This document shows positions 1-5,560 of a DNA stretch of 5,560 nt, piece after piece. The notes under the pieces are model-generated. The model searched no databases and was not told the DNA's origin. It saw only the letters and a program-made list of their open reading frames with translations. This stretch comes from Pontiella sp. (GTDB taxonomy: Bacteria > Verrucomicrobiota > Kiritimatiellia > Kiritimatiellales > Pontiellaceae). The DNA lies in the NCBI GenBank assembly GCA_029939385.1, contig JAOZSZ010000108.1:1-5560 (forward strand), in the 5' to 3' direction. How positions within the stretch are numbered: the stretch's first letter is position 1; each line of letters starts with the position of its first letter. Position numbers and translations under genes: made by a program.

Positions 1-237
1 GGGGAATGGACGCCAGAGTCGGTTGGGGATTTTGCGGCAGGGCCGAGCCATGTGCTTCCTAAGGGCGGGACAGCGGCTTATTTTTCCGGTCTGACGGTGG
101 AGGATTTTCGTCGTCGCGTGAGTCTAATTCAATTTACGAAGGAAGATCTGGAAGAGACATTACCCGTGGTTAAAGCCTTTGGTCGCGTTGAAACCCTTGA
201 TGGTCATGTGCGTTCTGCCACGATCCGATTTAAATAA
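1..237 (+). CDS. hisD: Histidinol dehydrogenase, C-terminal part (5' end outside window)
   Basis: HisD oxidises L-histidinol to L-histidine in two NAD-dependent steps, the last reactions of histidine synthesis, in the cytoplasm. The frame is open from base 1 and gives 78 residues ending in TAA. It carries the family's C-terminal block: GD at residues 9-10, GPSHVLP at 14-20, a GGTA-FSGL stretch at 22-31, and ETLDGH at 64-69. Compared with the E. coli enzyme as I recall it, Asp10 and His69 are 59 residues apart, exactly the spacing of the zinc ligands Asp360 and His419. His17 and Glu64 match the substrate-site His367 and Glu414. The catalytic C-terminal tail therefore looks intact. About 350 N-terminal residues lie upstream of the window. 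It ends 13 bases before hisC and is probably cotranscribed with it. The internal GTG at 52 is not a start, because the conserved block begins before it. Confidence 0.95.
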   Translation, partial: GEWTPESVGDFAAGPSHVLPKGGTAAYFSGLTVEDFRRRVSLIQFTKEDLEETLPVVKAFGRVETLDGHVRSATIRFK

Positions 238-250
238 AAAGAGAAATGAT

Positions 251-1306
251 ATGAGTGATTTGATTAGAAATTCGGTGCAGACGATGTCGGGATATATTCC
301 CGGAGAGCAGTCGAATGAAGAGGGTATCGTTAAGTTGAATACGAATGAGAATCCATATTTACCCTCGGCCAATGTGCAGGATATTTTGTCGATGATTGAT
401 GTTACAACATTATCGCGTTATCCCGATCCCGTTTGTATGGAGTTGCGCAAAGTGATTGCCGAATTACACGAGTGTGAGGTGGAAAACATTTTTGTGGGGA
501 ATGGTTCGGATGAAGTATTGGCGTTGTGCATTCGTGCATTGGTCCAACGTGAGGGCTCGGTGGGCTACTTTGACCCGTCGTATTCGCTCTAACCAATTCT
601 CCCTGATATAGAGGATGTAGAAAAACGGCCGGTTGAGCTGGATTCTAGATTTGGGTGGAAAATGCCAGCGGACTACTCCGCATCGCTATTCTTTTTAACG
701 AACCCGAATGCGCCAACAAGTTTGCTCTATTCCAAGTCCACCGTGGAATCCTTTGTCAACAAATTTAATGGCGTGGTGTTAATTGATGAAGCTTATGTGG
801 ATTTTGCCAAGGAAAGTTGCATGGATTTGGCTCTTTCTAACAAGAATGTGCTCGTGGCACGGACCCTTTCGAAATCGTATTCGCTAGCGGGTATTCGATT
901 GGGCTATTGCGTAGGGAATGTCGAGTTGATTGGTGCGATGTATAAGATTAAGGATTCCTATAACGTGAACTATTTAACGCAGGAGATCGCACGCGTGGCG
1001 ATTCTTGATCAAGACACGATGAAGGCCAATGTGCAGGCGATTGTCGAGACGCGGAAGCTTGTGACGAAGCAGCTTGTTGAATTTGGATTTGAGGTGGCGG
1101 AATCTGAAACCAATTTTCTATGGGTGAAGCCGTCGAAGATTTCTGCCCAGTCATTATTTGAAGTATTGAAAAAGAAAAAGATCTTTGTTCGTTATTTTGG
1201 AGATGACCTTCGTACGAAAGATTATTTGCGTATCACGATCGGCACCGCACCCGAAATGTTCCAGCTTTTAGATGTGCTTGCAGAGGTTTTAAGTGATGGG
1301 AAATAA
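251..1306 (+). pseudogene. hisC: Histidinol-phosphate aminotransferase, interrupted by an in-frame TAA at codon 114
   Basis: HisC is a PLP-dependent fold-type I aminotransferase that turns imidazole-acetol phosphate plus glutamate into histidinol phosphate. Read through the stop, the gene has 351 codons, normal for the family. All hallmarks are present: GYIPGEQ near residue 14, KLNTNENP near 29-36, GNGSDE near 86-91, DPSYSL at 108-113, TNPNAPT at 150-156, DEAYVDF at 179-185, SKSYSLAGIRLGY from 207 with the PLP lysine Lys208 and Arg216, and LRITIGT with Arg327. The fault is TAA at 590-592, where the family has Tyr in PSYSLY. The frame is identical on both sides, so a single third-base change from TAT or TAC explains it. 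Translation stopping there would leave 113 residues with no catalytic lysine. ATG 251 is chosen because MSDLIRNSVQ is a typical HisC start; a weak GAG at 241-243 precedes it. Sequence error, fresh nonsense mutation or readthrough cannot be separated here. Confidence 0.88.
590..592 (+). other. Premature in-frame stop codon inside hisC
   Basis: This TAA interrupts the hisC frame at codon 114, between SYSL and PILPDIEDVE. HisC relatives normally have Tyr here (SLYP-like), so the inferred ancestral codon is TAT or TAC and the altered base is 592. No insertion or deletion is needed, because the frame is the same before and after. The following bases are CCA. I see no downstream feature that marks a known recoding signal. 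Confidence 0.9.
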
Positions 1307-1322
1307 AGTGATTTTGGGTGGC

Positions 1323-1350
1323 TTGACTCAGGGGATTGTTCGGGCATAAT
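1323..1350 (+). promoter_or_regulatory. Predicted sigma70-type promoter for the ABC/GldG operon
   Basis: TTGACT at 1323-1328 matches the -35 consensus at five of six bases, and CATAAT at 1345-1350 matches the -10 consensus at five of six. They are separated by 16 bases. Transcription would start near 1357, giving a leader of about 23 bases before the ATPase ATG at 1380. It lies in the only spacer between the his genes and the transporter genes, which supports a separate transcription unit. This is a by-eye prediction. Confidence 0.6.
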
Positions 1351-1353
1351 GCC
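1343..1353. repeat. Short perfect dyad overlapping the -10 box
   Basis: GGCATAATGCC is a perfect 11-base inverted repeat (arms GGCAT and ATGCC around a central A) that fully covers the predicted -10 element. It could be part of a repressor operator. As RNA it could make only a three-to-four-pair GC stem followed by ATTTTT at 1355-1360, which is too weak to call a terminator. It may also be chance. Confidence 0.3.
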
Positions 1354-1379
1354 GATTTTTAACGGAACGGATTGTTTTT

Positions 1380-2318
1380 ATGATCAAGGTTGAAGGGGTA
1401 ACAAAAAAATATCCAGCACGCTTGGCTGTGGATCATATTTCATTTGAGGTGGCGCGCGGTGAAATTGTTGGGTTTCTGGGTCCAAATGGGGCAGGAAAAA
1501 CAACAACTATGCGTATGTTAACGGGGTATCTTCCAATGAACTCCGGGAAAATTGAAGTGGCGGGCTATGATGTGGCTACGCAAGCGCAGGAAGTGCGGCG
1601 GAGAGTGGGTTATCTTCCAGAAAGTTGTCCGCTTTATCCTGAAATGCGTGTGGATGAATATTTACGTTTCCGTGCTGAGTTGAAGGGGGTTAAATCCTCG
1701 GTCCGAAAAGCGAAGATTAATGAGGTGAAAGAGCAATGTGGGCTGACCGATGTCGGGCGGCGTATTATTGGCCAACTTTCGAAAGGTTATCGGCAACGTG
1801 TTGGATTGGCCGACAGTCTTGTGCATGATCCCGACCTGCTCATTCTCGATGAACCGACCGTGGGGTTGGATCCATACCAGATCCGACAAGTACGCGAACT
1901 GATTAAGCAACTTTCCGAGAAGCATACCATTTTACTTTGTACCCATATTCTTCCAGAGGTGGAGGCGATTTGTGAACGCATCTTGATTATTAATGAAGGC
2001 AAGATTGTTGCGGCAGATACGGAGGCAAATCTTCACAAACGGCTCCATGCGAGTTCCGTGATTGAGATGGAAGTTAAGGCCGATAAGGTTGCCGCAATTA
2101 CTGCGATTGGTGGAATGGAAGGAGTAGACCTTCGGTCGAATAACATATTGGCTGATGGATGGATTTGGCTAGAACTCGAAGCAGATACCCCAGATATGCG
2201 GGAAGAACTTTTTAATTTGGCCGTCACCAAAGGATGGGCCTTACGCGAGCTGACGGAACAAGAGTATTCGCTAGAAGATACGTTTGTTCACATCACCCGC
2301 AATCGAGAGGGCGTGTAA
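1380..2318 (+). CDS. ABC transporter ATP-binding protein, GldA/NatA-like (ABC-2 exporter class)
   Basis: This 312-residue cytoplasmic ATPase should power the adjacent permease. One nucleotide-binding domain fills residues 1 to about 215: Walker A GPNGAGKTT at 34-42, a Q-loop region GYLPES at 77-82, signature LSKGY at 133-137, Walker B LLILDEP at 153-159, D-loop GLDP at 162-165 and switch His189. All catalytic residues are present. The Q-loop has Glu81 where most ABC ATPases have Gln, a variant I associate with GldA-like members (GYLPE). The roughly 95-residue C-terminal extension, ending in a segment with YSLEDTFVHIT, is typical of ABC-2 ATPases. ATG 1380 follows a weak GGA at 1369-1371 and places the N-terminus at the usual family position. 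The stop overlaps the permease start. The substrate cannot be told from the sequence; the family assignment is secure, the GldA-like subgroup likely. Confidence 0.95.
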   Translation: MIKVEGVTKKYPARLAVDHISFEVARGEIVGFLGPNGAGKTTTMRMLTGYLPMNSGKIEVAGYDVATQAQEVRRRVGYLPESCPLYPEMRVDEYLRFRAELKGVKSSVRKAKINEVKEQCGLTDVGRRIIGQLSKGYRQRVGLADSLVHDPDLLILDEPTVGLDPYQIRQVRELIKQLSEKHTILLCTHILPEVEAICERILIINEGKIVAADTEANLHKRLHASSVIEMEVKADKVAAITAIGGMEGVDLRSNNILADGWIWLELEADTPDMREELFNLAVTKGWALRELTEQEYSLEDTFVHITRNREGV

Positions 2319-2320
2319 TG
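2305..2320 (+). promoter_or_regulatory. Ribosome site and TAATG stop-start overlap joining ATPase and permease
   Basis: GAGAGG at 2305-2310 is a good Shine-Dalgarno match seven bases before ATG 2318. That ATG shares its A with the last base of the ATPase TAA (2316-2318). The arrangement fixes the permease start and suggests translational coupling, which would keep the two transporter subunits balanced. Confidence 0.7.
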
Positions 2321-3067
2321 AGTATGTTCTTAAGTCTATTTAAGAAGGAGCTGGCAACTTGTTTCCTTTCACCTATTGCCTTTGTGGTACTATTTTTTTT
2401 CTGGGTATTAACCGGGCTAAATTTTTGGTGGTTACTCGTGCAATTGGCGGATGGGGAATCGCTCACGATTGCGACGCAGCAGATTTTTGGTGGATTGATT
2501 TGTTTTAGCCTGCTCGTGGTTGTTCCGTTGATTACGATGCGATTGTTTTCGGAAGAACGAAAGCTAGGTACGCTAGAATCGCTATTGACTACACCACTCA
2601 CCGCGGCCGAGTTGGTGTTAGCTAAATTTTTCGGTTCACTCGTATTTTTTCTAGTACTTTGGTTTCCTGTCGTGGCCTATGCAATGATTCAGAAAAGTCT
2701 GAGTCCGGTAGAACTTCATCAATTCCCTGATTTTGGTGCCATGCGCGCAGGAGTGTTTGGGGTTATGCTCGTGGGCGGGTTTTATATTTCGATTGGACTG
2801 TTTATGTCGACTCTGACGTCGAATCAGATCGTGGCCGCCATCTCGAGTTTTGCAATCTTGTGTATTCTGTTCTTCTCTGGATTATTTATGGCCTATCTGG
2901 CGCCAAATCCAACCCTTCGAGTTTTTGGGCAATACGTCTCGTCCTACACTCATCTATTGGATTATTCGCGCGGTATTGTGGATGGTCGAAGCGTGGTTAT
3001 TTATATTTCCTACACTTTATGGTTTTTGTTTGCCTCAATGAAGGTGATCGAATCTAAACGGACATAA
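2318..3067 (+). CDS. ABC-2 type permease, GldF/NosY-like
   Basis: This 249-residue inner-membrane protein is the transmembrane half of the transporter. By hydrophobicity it has six helices, near residues 18-41, 56-74, 104-124, 143-164, 170-192 and 226-243. After helix 2 comes MRLFSEERKLGTLESLLTTP (residues 74-93), the conserved cytoplasmic loop of GldF-type ABC-2 permeases, which probably contacts the ATPase. The charged N-terminus (LFKKEL) and the ending VIESKRT are usual for the family and suggest a complete protein. ATG 2318 is preferred: it overlaps the ATPase stop by one base, has GAGAGG seven bases upstream, and gives the expected LFKKEL beginning. A longer in-frame reading from GTG 2234 would add 28 residues that lie within the ATPase gene and look non-coding in this frame. 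A further ATG at 2324 is possible. Confidence 0.92.
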   Translation: MSMFLSLFKKELATCFLSPIAFVVLFFFWVLTGLNFWWLLVQLADGESLTIATQQIFGGLICFSLLVVVPLITMRLFSEERKLGTLESLLTTPLTAAELVLAKFFGSLVFFLVLWFPVVAYAMIQKSLSPVELHQFPDFGAMRAGVFGVMLVGGFYISIGLFMSTLTSNQIVAAISSFAILCILFFSGLFMAYLAPNPTLRVFGQYVSSYTHLLDYSRGIVDGRSVVIYISYTLWFLFASMKVIESKRT

Positions 3068-3099
3068 CACAAATGGTGAAAATAAAATTTTCTCAAGTC

Positions 3100-3103
3100 G
3101 GAG
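3100..3103 (+). promoter_or_regulatory. Ribosome binding site of the GldG-like gene
   Basis: GGAG lies ten bases before ATG 3114 and supports that start. ATGs at 3073 and 3104 are in other frames and cannot extend the protein. The 46-base gap here is the largest within the four-gene cluster. Confidence 0.6.
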
Positions 3104-3113
3104 ATGGCATCGA

Positions 3114-4550
3114 ATGAAACGATTCCTATCCAATCTAAACATGGTTGCCGTCGTATTATTGGCCTTTGTGCTAGTGCAAATGGTCAATTTTATTGCCTTA
3201 CGCAATCCGTTGCGCTGGGATTGGAGCAGTCGGAAATACTACGCACTCTCCGAAAAAACAACTCATCTAATGGAGGAGCTTGAGCATCGCGTGGATGTGA
3301 CCGTGTTCTTCCAAGAAGAGCATAAACTCTATCACGATATCGAAAATCTACTTGAAGAATACCAGTATCTGACGCGAAATATTCATGTGGAATGGGTGGA
3401 TCCTGCCCGTGATCTAGCGCGTACCGAAAAGTTGGCAGAGAAATATGGGCTAACCGAGGCGCAGGTGGTGGTGTTTGATGTGGGCGGCAAGAGCAAGATT
3501 ATACGGCAAGCCGATCTCTCAAACTTTAAGAGAGTTAAGGGCCGCAAGGAACCCATTCTCTCTGCTTTTAAAGGAGAACAGGCATTTTCTAGCGCCATTC
3601 AGGGTTTGATTCAGGGAGAAACCCCCGTGGTTTATTTTCTCGTGGGTCATGGCGAACGACGGGTAACTGAGTTTGATCAGATTAGTGGGTATTCGCGCAT
3701 TGGAACCTTAATTTTTCGCGATAACCTTGAGCTGAAGGAACTCATGCTTGCCAGCAAAAATCAGATTCCCGAGGATGCGGCCGCGCTGGTGATTGCAGGA
3801 CCTATTAAAATGATGAGTACGGCTGAGATTGAAATGATCGAAGCCTATCTTAGCCGAAGCGGTCGGGTAATGATTTTGCTGGATGCACTAAAAGAGACGG
3901 GGCTTGACCCCATGCTCCGCCGCTGGGGGATTGCCCTTCGAAATGACTTTGTGGTGGATCCGGAAAATACTTTAAAGGGGAGCGATGTTTATGTGCGCAC
4001 CTATTACGAGCATCCTATTACAATGCGTATGGGGGATGCCGGGGCTCGATTCTATTTACCTCGATCAATTGAGCCATTAGCGGTTGATCATCAGGAGGTT
4101 GGTGCTGAAGACCGTCCCATTGTTGTGCAGCTTGCCATGAGCTCTGAAAAAAGTTGGTCAGAAATGCAGGTGAATGAAGCCTCTGCAAAATATGATGAAA
4201 ATACCGCTGATTTACGGGGAGCCTTTTCGTTGGCGGTTGCTGTTGAACGGGGGGCAACCCAGAAAATGCTTGATGTACAGATTCGCCCATCCCGTATGGT
4301 GGTATTTGGGGATTCTGATTTTGTATCCAATGGTGCATTGACCGGAGGCGATCAGGATCTCTTTATGAGTGCACTCAATTGGTTACTCGATCGTGAAGAG
4401 TTAATGGCCATTTCCCCAAAACCTATTGAGGAAATTAAATTAAGTTTGACGAGCAAGCAGCTAGAGAATCTATTTTGGATTAGTGTTGCGGGCATTCCAT
4501 CCATCGCCGTGTGGATTGGGTTGCTGGTATGGTTTCGTCGAAGAAAATAG
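3114..4550 (+). CDS. GldG-family ABC transporter auxiliary protein (ABC_transp_aux / GIFT-type domain)
   Basis: This 478-residue protein is the accessory component that goes with GldA/GldF-like transporters. It has an N-terminal membrane helix at about residues 9-29, a large soluble region, and a C-terminal helix at about 454-474 followed by RRRK. This predicts a periplasmic body anchored at both ends. The segment at 36-100 (DWSSRKYYALS, then VDVTVFF and a VEWVDPARD strand) is the usual N-terminal domain. The central domain contains FKGEQAFSSAI at 152-162, VGHGER at 177-182 and VIAGP at 226-230. A late block has VVFGDSDFVSN at 396-406 and LFMSALNWL at 416-424, both typical of the family. GldG is required for gliding in Bacteroidota, and its GIFT domain is shared with eukaryotic IFT52, but most homologues in other phyla have no known role. 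Position right after the permease supports complex formation. The biochemical function is unknown. Confidence 0.9.
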   Translation: MKRFLSNLNMVAVVLLAFVLVQMVNFIALRNPLRWDWSSRKYYALSEKTTHLMEELEHRVDVTVFFQEEHKLYHDIENLLEEYQYLTRNIHVEWVDPARDLARTEKLAEKYGLTEAQVVVFDVGGKSKIIRQADLSNFKRVKGRKEPILSAFKGEQAFSSAIQGLIQGETPVVYFLVGHGERRVTEFDQISGYSRIGTLIFRDNLELKELMLASKNQIPEDAAALVIAGPIKMMSTAEIEMIEAYLSRSGRVMILLDALKETGLDPMLRRWGIALRNDFVVDPENTLKGSDVYVRTYYEHPITMRMGDAGARFYLPRSIEPLAVDHQEVGAEDRPIVVQLAMSSEKSWSEMQVNEASAKYDENTADLRGAFSLAVAVERGATQKMLDVQIRPSRMVVFGDSDFVSNGALTGGDQDLFMSALNWLLDREELMAISPKPIEEIKLSLTSKQLENLFWISVAGIPSIAVWIGLLVWFRRRK

Positions 4551-4552
4551 GA
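4549..4552 (+). promoter_or_regulatory. Ribosome binding site of the DUF4340 gene
   Basis: AGGA overlaps the GldG-like stop codon and sits seven bases before ATG 4560, fixing that start. The ATG at 4552 reads MPV and then stops, so it is not a rival. Confidence 0.55.
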
Positions 4553-4559
4553 TGCCAGT

Positions 4560-5560
4560 ATGAAGAAGGGTCGTTCCACTATAGTTCTAATTATTAGTAT
4601 TCTTGTGCTCGGTGTATTTATCGGCGTACAGGAAACTTGGCGCGCCAAGGTTCCCCCAAAAGAGTTTCGTCAGATTCGCTTATTTGACCTTAATCCAGAG
4701 ACGCTTATTTCCGTGCAATTCCAATACACCAATGTGGTGGTGGATTGCGTGAAAGAAAATGGAGTCTGGATGACAGGAGGGGTGGAGAGTGGATTAGGCC
4801 GCGCCGATGTGGCACTCGTTTATGGAATGATTGCGGGCCTGAATTCAATGGGAAAAGGGACAACGATTACTGCGGAGCATCTTAAAATGCGCGGGATGGA
4901 TGTCGCAGAATATGGATTTGATGCTCCAACGCTGCGAATTATTGCAGTCGATAACAGAGGGGAACATCAATGGTTGATTGGTCGAAAATCGCCCTTGGGC
5001 GATATGCTCTATGCAAAACAGAGTAATTGCGATGATATCTATACAATCCCTAGCAAACTTTTAGATATTGCTTTGATCGAGCCTGATCAACTCCGGGACC
5101 GCACCGTGTTTTCTGGAAGCACTCCGGGGGTTCGTCGCGTCGAATTCCGTGGATCAGGAGGTTTTATTCAGATCATTAAAGAATCCAAGGCGGGCTGGCA
5201 AATTCAACAACCGGTTTCCGCCGTTGCAGATTCTAAGATCGTGGAGGAATTTTTAGAACAGTTGCATCGGTTGCGAATCGAAGATTTTGTGGCCGAAAAT
5301 GTATCTGACTTTGCGGTCTATGGATTACAGGGAGAAACGAGGCAAATATCCTTGGGAGCTGCTGATGGAACCTCGCGGATGTTGATTTTAGGGGATGAAA
5401 TTTCAGATCGTACGGACTTAATCTATGCTCGCCGAGCGGATGATACCTCGGTCTTTGCGCTCAAGGCGGAAGTGCTCGACCTTTTAAACATAAAATCGGA
5501 CGACCTTCGTGATATTCGCGTGTTGCCTCTGCCGATAGAGAAGATTTCCTTTATTTCAAT
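4560..5560 (+). CDS. DUF4340 domain-containing protein (3' end outside window)
   Basis: The frame is open from ATG 4560 to the window edge, giving 333 residues without a stop. Residues 1-7 are basic (MKKGRS), and one hydrophobic helix follows at about 8-23. This predicts a membrane-anchored protein with its body in the periplasm and no lipobox cysteine. The rest matches DUF4340: an LGRAD-like stretch at 79-83 followed by a helix, YGFDAPTLRI at 118-127, WLIGRKSP at 138-145, LYAKQ at 150-154, YTIPSKLLD at 161-169 and LRDRTV at 178-183. A second copy of the pattern runs from about 191 to 325, and a third may begin at 326. The gene starts nine bases after the GldG-like stop. DUF4340 proteins often follow GldG-family genes and are thought to be part of the same transporter complex, but their activity is unknown. 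The C-terminus is missing only because the window ends. Confidence 0.9.
   Translation, partial: MKKGRSTIVLIISILVLGVFIGVQETWRAKVPPKEFRQIRLFDLNPETLISVQFQYTNVVVDCVKENGVWMTGGVESGLGRADVALVYGMIAGLNSMGKGTTITAEHLKMRGMDVAEYGFDAPTLRIIAVDNRGEHQWLIGRKSPLGDMLYAKQSNCDDIYTIPSKLLDIALIEPDQLRDRTVFSGSTPGVRRVEFRGSGGFIQIIKESKAGWQIQQPVSAVADSKIVEEFLEQLHRLRIEDFVAENVSDFAVYGLQGETRQISLGAADGTSRMLILGDEISDRTDLIYARRADDTSVFALKAEVLDLLNIKSDDLRDIRVLPLPIEKISFIS

Noticed and set aside
179..592. Longer hisC start at GTG 179
   Set aside because: The first 24 residues would overlap the conserved end of hisD and do not resemble HisC; ATG 251 gives the family N-terminus.
590..592. TAA reassigned to Tyr in this organism
   Set aside because: TAA ends hisD, hisC, the ATPase and the permease at family-typical C-termini. 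The other long frames contain no internal TAA, and Tyr is encoded normally by TAT/TAC.
578..885. Repeated 11-mer TCGTATTCGCT at 578-588 and 875-885
   Set aside because: Both copies encode the SYSL residues of two unrelated HisC motifs with the same codons, and a shorter match recurs near 2264. This is coincidence of codon use.
662..1306. A separate 214-residue aminotransferase-like gene
   Set aside because: It is in the same frame as the upstream hisC part, the 593-661 stretch between them also encodes HisC-like sequence, and no convincing ribosome site precedes ATG 662. It is the rear part of hisC.
1343..1360. Rho-independent terminator after hisC
   Set aside because: The GC stem is only three or four pairs and the T run is five. 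The same bases are better explained as a -10 box.
3078..3092. AT-rich dyad GAAAAT-AAA-ATTTTC in the gap before the GldG-like gene
   Set aside because: Such short A/T palindromes arise easily by chance. It has no GC stem and no following T run, and no promoter-like -35/-10 pair is convincing there.
2293..4648. Minus-strand open frames and the small plus-strand frames at 2850-3057
   Set aside because: They lie opposite or within well-supported genes, show no recognisable domains or ribosome sites, and have compositions expected of shadow frames.

Overview
The window reads entirely on the plus strand and holds the end of a histidine-biosynthesis segment followed by an ABC-2 transporter operon of the GldA/GldF/GldG type. 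Layout: 1-237, C-terminal 78 residues of histidinol dehydrogenase (hisD); 251-1306, histidinol-phosphate aminotransferase (hisC), complete apart from an in-frame TAA at codon 114; 1307-1379, a 73-base spacer with a good sigma70-type promoter; 1380-2318, ABC ATPase; 2318-3067, ABC-2 permease; 3114-4550, GldG-family auxiliary protein; 4560 to the window end, a DUF4340 protein that runs off the edge. I see no RNA genes, mobile elements or CRISPR, and no spacer exceeds 75 bases.

The organism is probably a Gram-negative bacterium. The base composition looks moderate (estimated by eye as somewhat under 50% GC), genes start with ATG behind modest purine-rich ribosome sites, and the ATPase-permease-GldG-DUF4340 order is known from many non-Bacteroidota phyla. 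A member of the Verrucomicrobiota/PVC group would fit the HisC wording and the cluster, but this is an impression and not a proven assignment. The code is standard: TAA or TAG ends every gene, and no other gene has an internal stop.

The two his genes catalyse late steps of histidine synthesis: HisC makes histidinol phosphate from imidazole-acetol phosphate, and HisD oxidises histidinol to histidine. The nonsense codon makes hisC the main oddity. Everything after it is still well conserved and in the same frame, so it is a very recent mutation, a sequence error or, less likely, a recoding site.

The four downstream genes are tightly packed and probably one transcription unit started by the promoter at 1323-1350. 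The ATPase and six-helix permease should form the membrane transporter. The GldG-like protein, with a membrane helix at each end, and the DUF4340 protein, with one N-terminal helix, should sit on the outer face of the inner membrane as accessory parts. The substrate is unknown. No other gliding genes are seen here, so gliding should not be inferred from family names.
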